Of a stretch of DNA of 64,000 nt, positions 24,646-33,856 are shown one piece after another. This DNA is from Marinobacter sp. NP-4(2019). Its GTDB lineage: Bacteria > Pseudomonadota > Gammaproteobacteria > Pseudomonadales > Oleiphilaceae. The first letter of the stretch is position 1; every line of letters begins with the position of its first letter. The notes under the pieces are model-generated. The model did no database searches. It was given only the letters and a program-made list of their open reading frames with translations, and was not told the origin of the DNA. The position numbers and the translations under genes were made by a program. Location: contig NZ_CP034142.1 in the NCBI RefSeq assembly GCF_003994855.1, forward strand, positions 496,001-560,000, written 5' to 3'.

Positions 24646-25953
24646 ATGTTTGGCCGCTATCGCATTGCAGAATTGACAGAACAACTAGAGGTTTCCCGAA
24701 ACGACTACGCCAGAATGAAACAGATTCTGGATGCCATCAGCTCTCAGATCGGTTACATCGAATTCAGTCGTTCCGGCATTGTCGAGTCGGCCAACGATAT
24801 TCTGCTGTCTGTGGTGGGTTACCAGCGCCAGGAGTTGATTGGCAAGCACCATCGCCTGTTGTGCGATTCCAGCTATTCCTCGTCAGCAGAGTACCAGCGC
24901 TTCTGGGACGAATTGGGGCGCGGTGTTTCCCAGCAGGGAACCTTCCCCCGCTATGCCAAAGACGGTAGCCGGGTATGGCTCGAGGCCACCTATTTTCCCG
25001 TGACAGGGGACGACGGGCAGGTTTGCAAGGTCGTCAAAATTGCGCGCGACGCTACTGCCGCACAGGACAAAGTCGCCGATGACAGCGCGATGCTGGAGGC
25101 GATCGACAGCTATATGGCGGTGATCAAGTTCACACCGGAGGGTGAGATTCTGGAGGCCAACGATAATTTCCTGACCACCACCGGCTACGCCAGGGATGAA
25201 ATCCTTCACCAGCATCACAAGATGTTCTGCTTTGATGACTTCTATCGCGACAATCCCGAATTCTGGAGCCGCCTGGCTCGGGGAGAAAGTTTTTCGGGAC
25301 AGTTTGAACGCCGGGATAAAAGTGGTCGGAGCATCTGGCTTGAGGCCACCTACAGCCCGGTGCTGGATGCAGACGGACAAGTCTACAAGGTCATTAAGTT
25401 TGCAGCCGATATTACCGCCCGCGTGAACAATGCCCGGGAGGCCGCCGAAGTCGCTGCTTCCACCTCTGAAGAAACGTCGCAAATCGCCGCCGAGGCAAAC
25501 CGTGCCCTTGCTGTCGCGGTGGAAACTTCGGAGTCCACCCTGGCGGAAGTGTCCAGTGCTGCTGCAGTGAGCCGTGACCTGGAGGCCCAGGCCGAACAGA
25601 TCGGCAACATCGTCAGCACCATTCGCACGGTAGCCGAACAGACCAACCTGCTGGCGTTAAATGCCGCCATTGAAGCGGCCCGGGCTGGTGAAATGGGGCG
25701 GGGGTTTGCGGTGGTGGCAGACGAGGTGCGCCAACTGGCGGCCAAAACCGCCCAGTCGCTGGAAGAGATTTCCGCGGTGGTGGGCAAGAACAGCCATTTG
25801 ATAGAGTCTTTGCGTTCCAGTATGGACGGGGTGTCGGAACTGTCCCGCCGCAGTTCCGGTGAGATCTCCGGCGTTGCCAGTGGCATTGGGCAGGTAGAGA
25901 AAGGTATGACGGATCTTGCGGCGGTGGTGGCGAGGTTGACGAGTGAGGGGTAA
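24646..25953 (+). CDS. Cytoplasmic double-PAS chemoreceptor, BdlA-like
   Basis: 435-residue soluble methyl-accepting chemotaxis-type protein: two PAS domains (about 25-130 and 145-255, each ending in a WLEATYFPV/WLEATYSPV strand), then a signalling domain with the hairpin tip QTNLLALNAAIEAARAGEMGRG. It has no transmembrane segment and a short C-terminal helix. The architecture equals Pseudomonas BdlA, a sensor linked to biofilm dispersal, but orthology is not proven. PAS domains here probably bind haem or flavin and sense redox or oxygen. The start at 24646 has GGAGGG six bases upstream; earlier in-frame starts lack one. Confidence 0.87.
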   Translation: MFGRYRIAELTEQLEVSRNDYARMKQILDAISSQIGYIEFSRSGIVESANDILLSVVGYQRQELIGKHHRLLCDSSYSSSAEYQRFWDELGRGVSQQGTFPRYAKDGSRVWLEATYFPVTGDDGQVCKVVKIARDATAAQDKVADDSAMLEAIDSYMAVIKFTPEGEILEANDNFLTTTGYARDEILHQHHKMFCFDDFYRDNPEFWSRLARGESFSGQFERRDKSGRSIWLEATYSPVLDADGQVYKVIKFAADITARVNNAREAAEVAASTSEETSQIAAEANRALAVAVETSESTLAEVSSAAAVSRDLEAQAEQIGNIVSTIRTVAEQTNLLALNAAIEAARAGEMGRGFAVVADEVRQLAAKTAQSLEEISAVVGKNSHLIESLRSSMDGVSELSRRSSGEISGVASGIGQVEKGMTDLAAVVARLTSEG

Positions 25954-25959
25954 CCCCCC

Positions 25960-26295
25960 TCACTCCGGGAAATTGCAGATCGGTAAAGCTGGTGCCTTTA
26001 CCCTGCGACAATCAGACAGGGCCTTCAGTGCGTCGATTTTCAGCGGTAGCTTCAGTGCCCATTTGATATCCGCCCGCTCAAAACCGATGTCGGACAGTAT
26101 CTGATCGTTTTCTTTCAGCAAAGGCTCAAACAGGCGCCGGAAATGATGCCTGCGCCGATAGATCTCTACCCAGAACTCAAGCTTTGCAATCAGGGCCAGT
26201 GGCGGTGTTGCCGGCATATAGAAGTCCAGGTCGGGCGGCTGCCTGGGTTCGTCAGGGCTGAGAGTGGTGCGGCGAAGCTCCTTATAAGTACCCAT
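25960..26295 (-). CDS. DUF1127 domain protein
   Basis: 111-residue protein whose C-terminal two thirds resemble DUF1127: an Arg-rich helix (WVEIYRRRHHFRR) followed by LLKENDQILSDIGFERADIKWAL, matching the usual arginine-rich helix plus L-x-D-I-G-x-x-R-x-D pattern. It is longer than typical 45-70-residue members because of N- and C-terminal extensions. DUF1127 proteins act in RNA-related and phosphate or stress responses in other bacteria. The start at 26295 has GGAG nine bases upstream. It is divergent from a LysR-family gene and its 3' end lies 6 bases from the convergent chemoreceptor gene. Confidence 0.75.
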   Translation of the reverse strand: MGTYKELRRTTLSPDEPRQPPDLDFYMPATPPLALIAKLEFWVEIYRRRHHFRRLFEPLLKENDQILSDIGFERADIKWALKLPLKIDALKALSDCRRVKAPALPICNFPE

Positions 26296-26447
26296 CTTCA
26301 ATGTCTCCTTGCCAGTCATGAATAAATGCTTTCAAGCAAGCCCCTGCGGACCCGCAAGGGGATGTTGTATAAGCATGCGATGTCCTCTTTGATCAGGCAA
26401 ACGAAAAGATTTAAAATGTGGGTTAAGAAATATTGAAAGGTAAGGTG

Positions 26448-27341
26448 ATGAACAGGCCAAACCCCGTGATCAACCGTGATACCGTTCCACTACTGGATGC
26501 CGATGTCCTGAGGACCTTCGTGGCGATTGCCGAGTGCGGCAGTTTTACCCGGGCCGCGAAACAGGTCTTTCGCACACCTTCGGCGTTGAGTATGCAGATA
26601 AAGCGTCTGGAGGAGATCCTTGGGCACGTTCTGTTTGTGCGTGAGGCCCGCCACGTCCGGCTGACCCCGGAGGGGGAGGTCCTGCTGGGCTATGGTCGCC
26701 GGTTGTTGCGGCTGAACGAGGAGGCCATACAGCAATTCCTGACACCGACCCTGGAAGGCCGGGTCAGTCTGGGGACCTCGGACGACATAGGTAACCGTAT
26801 TCTGCCCGGGGTGCTCGCCCAGTTTGCCCGATCCTACCCTGCCGTGCAGGTGGATGTGGTGGTGGGTTCAAGCAAACAGAACCTGGACCGCCTGGATGCG
26901 GGAGAACTGGACATGGCGTTAATCACTGTGGGGAATCAGGGGCAGGAGATGCGGGGCGAGGTGGTTCATACCGAACCGCTGGTGTGGGCCGGCCGTGAAG
27001 GGGGAATTGCCGCCAACCGTTCCCCCTTGCCGGTGGCCCTGGCCAGCCACGGCTGTGTCTGGCGCCGGACAGCCCTGAGGGCGCTGGATGAAGCCGGTAT
27101 GGCCTATCGCATTGCCTACACCTGCGACAATTGTTCCGGGCAGGAAGCGGCCATGTTTGCGGATCTGGCGGTCGCGCCTTTCCCGCTTAGCCTTGTTCGC
27201 CCGCCATTGCGGAAGCTGGACAGAGAAGGCCTGCCGGCGCTGGCTGATTACCAGATTGCGCTGGTCCGCGCTGGTATCAGCCCGGTTAATGATGCGCTAG
27301 CCGGGCACGTGAAAGAGGCGTTTGGTGACTTGAGGGTATAG
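26448..27341 (+). CDS. LysR-family transcriptional regulator
   Basis: 297-residue LysR regulator: N-terminal winged helix with VLRTFVAIAECGSFTRAAKQVFRTPSALSMQIKRLE-type spacing (residues about 20-55), linker helix, and a two-lobed effector domain. It is divergent from the DUF1127 gene, which is therefore its best target candidate. The start at 26448 is an ATG with AGG upstream; a TTG five codons earlier is possible. The effector is not known. Confidence 0.9.
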   Translation: MNRPNPVINRDTVPLLDADVLRTFVAIAECGSFTRAAKQVFRTPSALSMQIKRLEEILGHVLFVREARHVRLTPEGEVLLGYGRRLLRLNEEAIQQFLTPTLEGRVSLGTSDDIGNRILPGVLAQFARSYPAVQVDVVVGSSKQNLDRLDAGELDMALITVGNQGQEMRGEVVHTEPLVWAGREGGIAANRSPLPVALASHGCVWRRTALRALDEAGMAYRIAYTCDNCSGQEAAMFADLAVAPFPLSLVRPPLRKLDREGLPALADYQIALVRAGISPVNDALAGHVKEAFGDLRV

Positions 27342-27807
27342 CGGGGGTTACTCATTATGCTCACTTCTAAGCGAATCAATTCAGGATGCCGCTGACACCA
27401 GTTTCGACATTGCTCAGATTGTTAGTATTCTCACCTTGGAAGTGGGAATTGCTTGCAAGATAGTTAATCATCCTTGGAAACTCATCCATCGAGCTACTGA
27501 ACTTCCTCTTGTTTGTTGTTGTAACGACAGAGCCGCAACGGCTGTGCCAGTCCGTTTCCATGTTTAATTAGTGATTATAAATCAATTGCTTATTATGGAT
27601 TCTTTAGGTTTTGAAGCTGGCCCTGTCGAATCGTGGACAAGGGTGTTTCATGAAATTCACCAATGGCTTTCAGGAAATCCGTAATCAATTTTTTGCGCTA
27701 ATATGATATTGCTTGCGCATACGGGATAACCCCTACATACGAACCCTCAGCACAATAATGTTGACCACACAAACGTGGCACAACAACAAACTGACTGAGG
27801 GCATAGT
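27342..27807. other. AT-rich intergenic region before sulfatase gene
   Basis: 466 bases without a convincing gene. The right half (about 27550-27780) is clearly more AT-rich than its surroundings and probably carries the sulfatase promoter; I cannot fix -35/-10 elements. A leftward 61-codon frame (27376-27561) exists, with no ribosome site and no recognisable family, so I do not call it. The sulfatase ribosome site GAGGG sits at the right end. Confidence 0.5.
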
Positions 27808-29493
27808 ATGTACAACAACAATGCACTGCTTCGTCGGTTGGGTATGGCTCTGGGGCTGATGGCAGCCTCTATGGCGGCTTCCGCCGATAATGCCGACAAA
27901 CCCAACTTTCTTCTGATTGTGGCCGATGATCTGGGCTACTCGGACATTGGCGCCTACGGCGGGGAAATCGAAACCCCTAGCCTGGATGCGTTGGCGGATG
28001 AAGGCATCCGCATGACCAATTTCCACACCGCACCAACCTGTTCACCAACCCGCTCCATGCTGCTGTCAGGTGCTGACAGCCATCAAGCGGGCATTGGCAA
28101 CATGGCGGAACTGCTTACTGCGGAGCAGAAAGGCAAGCCTGGTTACGAGGGATACCTGAATGATCTTGTTGCCACGCTTCCGGAAGTGCTCCGTGACAAC
28201 GGTTACAGCACATCCATGGCGGGCAAATGGCACCTTGGCCGGACCGAAGAGCTGAGCCCCGCCACCCGGGGGTTTGACCATTCCTGGGTTCTGGTACAGG
28301 GCGGTGCCAGCCACTTTGACGATGGCCGGGCTATTATCGGTGTCGATCCGAAAGCAATCTATCTGGAAGATGGCAAGCAGGTTGAGGTGCCCGAAGGCTT
28401 CTTCTCTTCGGACTTCTATGCTGACAAGGTCATCGAATATATCGACGCAGCTGAAGACAAACCGTTCTTTTCCTTTCTTGCCTTTACCGCACCCCACTGG
28501 CCGCTACAGGCACCAGACTCCTACATCAACAAGTACGAAGGCCGGTATGACGAGGGCTACGAGGCCATTCGCCAGCAGCGGGTGGGTAAAATGAAAGAAA
28601 TGGGGCTCATAGGGCATGAGCTTGCGGCCAATGTTCCGTTTGATGAACTGCCCAGCTGGGATGAACTGACGGACGAGCAGCGCAAAATTGAAGCCCGCAA
28701 GATGGAAGTCTACGCGGCCATGGTCGACAACATGGACCACAATATCGGTCGTGTGATGAACCATCTGGAGAAAATGGGCGAGCTGGACAACACCGTAGTC
28801 CTGTTCATCTCTGATAACGGTGCCGATGGCAACAGTCCAGAAGTGCTGCCGAGGAATGAAGAATGGATCGCGTCTGAATATGACAACAGCTATGAGAACA
28901 TTGGTCGTAAAGATTCCTATATCTGGTATGGCGCCCAGTGGGGCCAGGTTAGTGCTGCGCCTTACCCCATGTGGAAGGCTTACCCGTCACAGGGTGGCCT
29001 GCAGGTTCCTGCCATTCTCAGTCTGCCGGGTGAGTCCGGTGGTGAAATCAACCACGAATTCTTCCATGTGATGGATGTCATGCCCACCTTCCTGGAGCTG
29101 GCGGGTATTGATCAACCGACAAGCCCTTACAACGGACGTAAAATTTTCGATATCCAGGGCGTGTCCATGCTCCCGGGGCTGAAGGGGAAAGCCGAGAAAA
29201 ACCGCGTTGTTGGTTGGGAGTTGTTGGGACGTGCCGCCGTGCGCAAGGGTGACTGGAAAATCCGTTTGCTGGAAGAGCCCTACGGTCCCGGTGAGTGGCA
29301 ATTATTCAACCTGGCCGAAGACCCCACTGAAACCACCGATCTGGCAGCCAAAAAGCCGGAAAAGCTCAAGGAAATGCTTGTGGAGTGGGATGAATACATT
29401 CGTCGCAACGGCGTGATTCCCGCCGATCCTGCGGACATGAGGAAAGTGGGTTACAGCTTCACTACCTGCCTGTACGGCAAGTGTGTTGAATAA
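27808..29493 (+). CDS. Secreted arylsulfatase (type I, Cys-type)
   Basis: 561-residue periplasmic sulfatase that hydrolyses sulfate esters. A signal peptide covers residues 1-26. The calcium-binding pair D40-D41 (VADDLGYSD) and the active-site motif CSPTR (78-82) follow, where Cys78 must be converted to formylglycine. Downstream are GKWHLG, the HxH-like APHWPL segment and ISDNGADG. No anaerobic or FGE-type maturase is in the window. The porin gene begins 34 bases later and was probably acquired or kept as an uptake partner, suggesting scavenging of sulfate esters for sulphur. An AraC-family gene lies convergent downstream. Confidence 0.92.
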   Translation: MYNNNALLRRLGMALGLMAASMAASADNADKPNFLLIVADDLGYSDIGAYGGEIETPSLDALADEGIRMTNFHTAPTCSPTRSMLLSGADSHQAGIGNMAELLTAEQKGKPGYEGYLNDLVATLPEVLRDNGYSTSMAGKWHLGRTEELSPATRGFDHSWVLVQGGASHFDDGRAIIGVDPKAIYLEDGKQVEVPEGFFSSDFYADKVIEYIDAAEDKPFFSFLAFTAPHWPLQAPDSYINKYEGRYDEGYEAIRQQRVGKMKEMGLIGHELAANVPFDELPSWDELTDEQRKIEARKMEVYAAMVDNMDHNIGRVMNHLEKMGELDNTVVLFISDNGADGNSPEVLPRNEEWIASEYDNSYENIGRKDSYIWYGAQWGQVSAAPYPMWKAYPSQGGLQVPAILSLPGESGGEINHEFFHVMDVMPTFLELAGIDQPTSPYNGRKIFDIQGVSMLPGLKGKAEKNRVVGWELLGRAAVRKGDWKIRLLEEPYGPGEWQLFNLAEDPTETTDLAAKKPEKLKEMLVEWDEYIRRNGVIPADPADMRKVGYSFTTCLYGKCVE

Positions 29494-29527
29494 GCGTGCC
29501 CTCACAATCACAGGCAGGAGAAAGAGT

Positions 29528-30520
29528 ATGACGTTACGTCAAACCATTCTGGCGGCTGCGGTTTCCGCAGCAGTCGCGACACCCGCCCTCGCGGTGGAGC
29601 TGGACAAACCGAAGGCATATGGTTACCTGAGTGCCGGTGCCCTGAAAATTGAGAGCAACGATGCGGAAGCCCAGGCATTTGAGCTGGAGATTGGATTGCA
29701 AGGCAAGGCTGTTATTGAGGATGGACTGAATCTCCATTACGCGCTTGAGGTTGATCTTGCGCCTGCCGCCAATGATGCAGATCACCGAAGCCCTGGCGGT
29801 GAGTCGGAACTGCACGTGAAAGAGGCGAAGTTCTGGTTGCCCACTAAATACGGCATATTCGTAGCCGCTCCACGGGGAACCAGTGGTCACTGGGTCGAAT
29901 TGTACGGCCCAATTAACCATTATGAATATAACGAGCCTCACGCAGAGCTCAATCCGGATGGCATATTCGCCCAGCCGGACCGAACCTCAGGGACGTTTGC
30001 CTACCACACACCAAAATTCATGAACACCAAACTGGTCGCTGCAGCCATCACGCTCTACAACGACAATGGTCAGGATGCGGATGGCCGATCAGTACGGATT
30101 GTTTACGACGATGGCCGACTGGGAATGGGGATAGGCACCACCATGCTGATGCAGGAACAATTGCCTCCATTTGCCACGGACGATTATCTGATTTCCGTGG
30201 CCAGCGCCCAGTATCGGATTGGAGGGCTCAGCCTGGGTGCTGTCTGGGAACGTAATGACGATTCACCGTACCCCTTTGCGCCCGAAGGCAAGGCTGATTT
30301 CGATGCGTACGGGGTATCTGCTTCATACGTGGCAGACAGTGGCATGGGAATCGCACTGGGGTACAAGGAGAAGGATCACGATTTCGATGCTGCCGATGAG
30401 AACGTATACACCCTGAAGGTGGAGCAGCGGATAACCCCACGGGTGAAAGTCTGGGCCGAAACCGGCCAGTACGACGTCCTGCCAAGCAACTACGCGGTGG
30501 GCTTTAACCTGACCTTCTGA
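29528..30520 (+). CDS. Outer-membrane porin-like protein
   Basis: 330-residue predicted beta-barrel with a signal peptide (1-22, ending TPALA), many alternating-pattern strands and a C-terminal phenylalanine (GFNLTF), the usual signal for insertion by the Bam machinery. It is shorter than classic OmpC-type porins and I cannot assign a named family. The start at 29528 has GGAG seven bases upstream; the frame begins inside the sulfatase stop region but that would precede the signal peptide. Being the second gene after the sulfatase, it likely admits sulfate esters or releases products. Confidence 0.78.
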   Translation: MTLRQTILAAAVSAAVATPALAVELDKPKAYGYLSAGALKIESNDAEAQAFELEIGLQGKAVIEDGLNLHYALEVDLAPAANDADHRSPGGESELHVKEAKFWLPTKYGIFVAAPRGTSGHWVELYGPINHYEYNEPHAELNPDGIFAQPDRTSGTFAYHTPKFMNTKLVAAAITLYNDNGQDADGRSVRIVYDDGRLGMGIGTTMLMQEQLPPFATDDYLISVASAQYRIGGLSLGAVWERNDDSPYPFAPEGKADFDAYGVSASYVADSGMGIALGYKEKDHDFDAADENVYTLKVEQRITPRVKVWAETGQYDVLPSNYAVGFNLTF

Positions 30521-30553
30521 ATATGAAAGCGTCTTGCCCGGCCGGCGGCGGAA

Positions 30554-31588
30554 TTATACCGTCCGGAGCCGGGCCTTTTTGGGACGCACGAAATGCGTAT
30601 TGCGGCATTGCCGCAAGGTTTCTGACGGCAGCTCGCCGAAGGCTTCCTGATACTGGTGCGTAAAATGGCTAAGATGATTAAAGCCGTAGGAGAAGGCAGC
30701 ATCGCCGATGCTGATGTCCGGATCTGACTGGAGCAATTCCCGTACGCCCTTGAGTTTATGGCAAAGAATGAACTTTGCTGGGGTGGTGTTCAGGTAGGTG
30801 CGGAATCCGGATTCCAGCGAACGTCTGCTGGCACCGGTAATGCGAAGCAGGTCACACACTGACATGGGTTCTCTGATATGAGTCAGTATCCATTCGGTGG
30901 CAAGCCGGATACGACCCGGCAGAATGGTAGTGTTCTCCGTCCCGGATCGGTGGAGCTGGTCCGAGAGTTGCGTAACTAAAAGGCTTTCCCATTGTTTTTG
31001 AAGTGAAATGTTAATGTTTCCCCGGCAAATCTGATGTTGCTGCGAGAGGCATTCGATGCCATTTTTCAGCAACTGGGCGTCCTGATGGTTGTCGGGCACA
31101 AGGGTTGTGGTGTCACGCAGGAACTCCAGGCCTGGAACGCCCAGGTGGTCAATCAACGTCTGTCCGGAGAGGCTTATGACTATTGCTTTGGTGGATTTTT
31201 CCCAGACCAGATCAGCCAGCTTGCCCGGCGCTATCAGCAGCAGGCTGTTGGGGGTAACTTCCTGGTTCAGGGTGTTGCAGTGAATGTTGCCGGACAACAC
31301 CATTACCGCATGGAAGGTTGACTGCGCATCCGACTGGATATGGACTTTCTCGGACCATTTCGCACCAAAGAGAGTAGTGCCGCCAAGCGGCTGCCAGGTC
31401 AACAGGTTTTCTGCATTTCCACTGGCTGAAAGCGGTGACACCTCCCGGTCATCAATGCGGGAGTTGATAAAGCAACGGGCTTCCTCGAAATCGGAAGATT
31501 GAACGCCGATGTTGTGGGAAAAAGGAACGTCGTCTCTTTTCATAAGGCAATATCGTTGTTTTTGTATGTACTGTTCAGGAATTTTCAT
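30554..31588 (-). CDS. AraC-family transcriptional regulator
   Basis: Up to 344 residues. The C-terminal ~100 residues form the double helix-turn-helix (first motif around MSVCDLLRITGASRRSLESGF, second around ISIGDAAFSYGFNHLSHFTHQYQEAFGELP). The N-terminal 200 residues resemble the AraC-binding-like cupin domain of the OxyR-unrelated FeaR/AlkS-type group. It is convergent with the porin gene and divergent from the octahaem cytochrome gene, so either could be a target. The start is uncertain: ATG at 31543 would remove 15 residues, and neither has a strong ribosome site. Confidence 0.85.
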   Translation of the reverse strand: MKIPEQYIQKQRYCLMKRDDVPFSHNIGVQSSDFEEARCFINSRIDDREVSPLSASGNAENLLTWQPLGGTTLFGAKWSEKVHIQSDAQSTFHAVMVLSGNIHCNTLNQEVTPNSLLLIAPGKLADLVWEKSTKAIVISLSGQTLIDHLGVPGLEFLRDTTTLVPDNHQDAQLLKNGIECLSQQHQICRGNINISLQKQWESLLVTQLSDQLHRSGTENTTILPGRIRLATEWILTHIREPMSVCDLLRITGASRRSLESGFRTYLNTTPAKFILCHKLKGVRELLQSDPDISIGDAAFSYGFNHLSHFTHQYQEAFGELPSETLRQCRNTHFVRPKKARLRTV

Positions 31589-31760
31589 CCACTTAGTTGA
31601 GTATTACAAGCAAGTGACAGGCCAGTCGTCGCAGGGTTTGGGCCGGGCCTTGCAAGATAAAGGCAATGGAAATAAATGTGGTATCCCAGGCGGTGATGGA
31701 GGATGTGATCGATTCACCTTCTGGTGAAATTTAAGCGTTCGTAGCGAGAGATTGAACGAT

Positions 31761-33836
31761 ATGATCAGTCCTGTCCGGAGCTTGCCAGTATTCGTTTTTC
31801 TGGCATTGGCCAGCGTGCATGCCGTGGCTGAACCCGCCGATTGTGCCGGGTGCCATGCGGAGGCAGTGAAAGAATGGAGCCTGTCGCAACATGCGGCCGC
31901 CATGGCTCCTGCCAGCCCGGACACCGTATCCGGTGACTTCTCCGGTGCCACCTACAGCGATGACGAAATAAAGGTCCGGTTCAGACGGGAAGATGATGCT
32001 TACGTTATCCGCACAACCGAAGATGGAAACACACAGCAGTGGGAAGTGCGCTACACCTTCGGGGTATACCCGTTACAGCAGTATCTGATCGATATTGGTG
32101 ACGGCAGGCTCCAGGCCTTCAACGTTGCGTGGGATTCCAGGGCTGCCTCCCATGGTGGCCAGCGCTGGTTCCGCCTGGATGAGCCAGGAGACGCTCATCC
32201 AGGCAATGCCTTCCACTGGACCGGTATCTACCAGAACTGGAACAACCAGTGCGCGGATTGTCACTCCACGGGGCTGAAGCGCAATTACAATGCTGAGACC
32301 GATACCTACGAAACCAGTTGGGATCACGTTGCGGTCAGCTGTGCCGCCTGTCATGAAACGGCCCATGACCATGCCAAAGCCAAACGACAGGATGAATCCC
32401 ACAGTGCCGGCCTGGACTTGGCGGCAATGGGTGCATGGCTGGTCAGCGAAGGGGAGAGCCCGCCGAAGCATCAGGGTAAGCCTTCCAGTGATGCCCAGGT
32501 GCCGACCTGCGGACGCTGTCACTCACTACGCACCAGCCTGGTGGACGCTGGCGGCGGCCAGGTTCATGACCAGTTTAGCCTAAGCCGGCTTGAACAACCG
32601 CTGTACTATTCCGATGGTCGCGTGAGGGAGGAAGTGTTCGTGCTCGGCTCATTCGAGCAGAGCAAGATGTTCCAGGCTGGCGTGGTGTGCAGCGACTGTC
32701 ACAACCCACATAGTGGCAAACTCAAAGCCACAGGCAATGCCGTGTGCGCCCAGTGCCACAACGCCGGAGACTTTGATACTCCGGAGCACCACCATCATCC
32801 CGAAGGCAGTGAAGGGGCCGAGTGCGTCAACTGTCATATGCCGGAAAGCACCTTCATGAGAATCGACGGTCGCCGCGAGCACAGCTTTATGGTGCCCCGG
32901 CCGGATGTCTCTGCAGCCAGTGGCAGCCCCGATGTGTGTCTGGGTTGCCACACGGACGAGCCCCGTGACTGGTCCATTGACACACTGGAAGACTGGGCTC
33001 CGGAGCTTTATGAATCAGACACCTGGCATCATGTGCAGCAGCAGAGTATGGCTGAGGTGGTGGACTACCTCATAGACGGCGACCAGCCGGCACTCCGCCG
33101 CGCAACACTACTGGAGCAGCGGGGCGATACACTGGCCAGAAACAGTCTGTCGCTGATAGCAGAGCTGCTACAAAGCGAGCACGCCGTGATTCGCGAAAGC
33201 GGCTACCGGGTGCTGCGGTACGGAGCTGTGGATTCGGTTCGTAAGCTGGCAGAAAACGGTCTCGATGATCCGAAACTGGCCGTACGTATTGCTGCGTTTG
33301 AGACATTGGTGAGGCTGGGAGTAGAGCTCGATTCCGGCGCCTGGGAAAGTACCCGTAGCGAGTACGAACACTTTCTCGATATCCAGTCGGACTTGCCTTC
33401 GGGGCGTGTCTTGAAGGCTCAGTACCTAATGGCAAACGATAGAGTCTACAAGGCTGAAAAGGAACTGAATATTGCGCTGGAGAAAGATCGTGGCTACGTG
33501 CCGGCCGCCATTCAGTTAACAGATATACTCCGATCGGGAAACCGTAACCTCGAGGCCATCCGGGTGATTGATGAGACGTTGGCGAAGTCGCCTGATGAGG
33601 CCCCATTAATTCATCTGCGGGGGCTGATCAATCTGAAGCTGGAAGACTATGCTGCCGCCCTCGCGAACCTTGAACAGGCCACGATGCTTGAGCCCGGGCA
33701 ATGGCTATTCGGATATCGTTACGCCGTAGCTCTGTATCAACTGGGGCATAAGGTAAAGGCTCGGGAAGTGACCGAATCACTGCTCAAGCGTTTTCCCGAC
33801 AACCGTCGTATCCGGGCCCTGATGAATCACTTGTAG
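31761..33836 (+). CDS. Octahaem c-type cytochrome with HEAT/TPR C-terminus
   Basis: 691-residue exported protein with a signal peptide (1-24) and eight CxxCH haem-c motifs: CAGCH, CADCH, CAACH, CGRCH, CSDCH, CAQCH, CVNCH and CLGCH, all in the first ~400 residues. The C-terminal 280 residues carry HEAT-like helices (AVRIAAFETLVRLG) and tetratricopeptide repeats (YVPAAIQLTDILRSGNRNLEAIRV and following). Related multihaem/TPR proteins in other bacteria are thought to be periplasmic electron carriers or redox enzymes related to cytochrome c554; no substrate can be assigned. The ATG at 31761 is preferred over a TTG three codons earlier. It stands alone, divergent from the AraC gene. Confidence 0.85.
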   Translation: MISPVRSLPVFVFLALASVHAVAEPADCAGCHAEAVKEWSLSQHAAAMAPASPDTVSGDFSGATYSDDEIKVRFRREDDAYVIRTTEDGNTQQWEVRYTFGVYPLQQYLIDIGDGRLQAFNVAWDSRAASHGGQRWFRLDEPGDAHPGNAFHWTGIYQNWNNQCADCHSTGLKRNYNAETDTYETSWDHVAVSCAACHETAHDHAKAKRQDESHSAGLDLAAMGAWLVSEGESPPKHQGKPSSDAQVPTCGRCHSLRTSLVDAGGGQVHDQFSLSRLEQPLYYSDGRVREEVFVLGSFEQSKMFQAGVVCSDCHNPHSGKLKATGNAVCAQCHNAGDFDTPEHHHHPEGSEGAECVNCHMPESTFMRIDGRREHSFMVPRPDVSAASGSPDVCLGCHTDEPRDWSIDTLEDWAPELYESDTWHHVQQQSMAEVVDYLIDGDQPALRRATLLEQRGDTLARNSLSLIAELLQSEHAVIRESGYRVLRYGAVDSVRKLAENGLDDPKLAVRIAAFETLVRLGVELDSGAWESTRSEYEHFLDIQSDLPSGRVLKAQYLMANDRVYKAEKELNIALEKDRGYVPAAIQLTDILRSGNRNLEAIRVIDETLAKSPDEAPLIHLRGLINLKLEDYAAALANLEQATMLEPGQWLFGYRYAVALYQLGHKVKAREVTESLLKRFPDNRRIRALMNHL

Positions 33837-33856
33837 GGAGTGACTGTCGTGGCCGG

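Noticed and set aside
26340..26361. Imperfect GC-rich hairpin (CCCCTGCGG / CCGCAAGGGG) between DUF1127 and LysR genes
   Set aside because: One mismatch, no T-run and located upstream of both genes, so not a terminator; possible 5' UTR structure but unsupported.
27376..27561. Leftward 61-codon frame in the AT-rich gap before the sulfatase gene
   Set aside because: No ribosome site, no similarity that I recognise, unusual composition; could be a gene remnant but cannot be supported.
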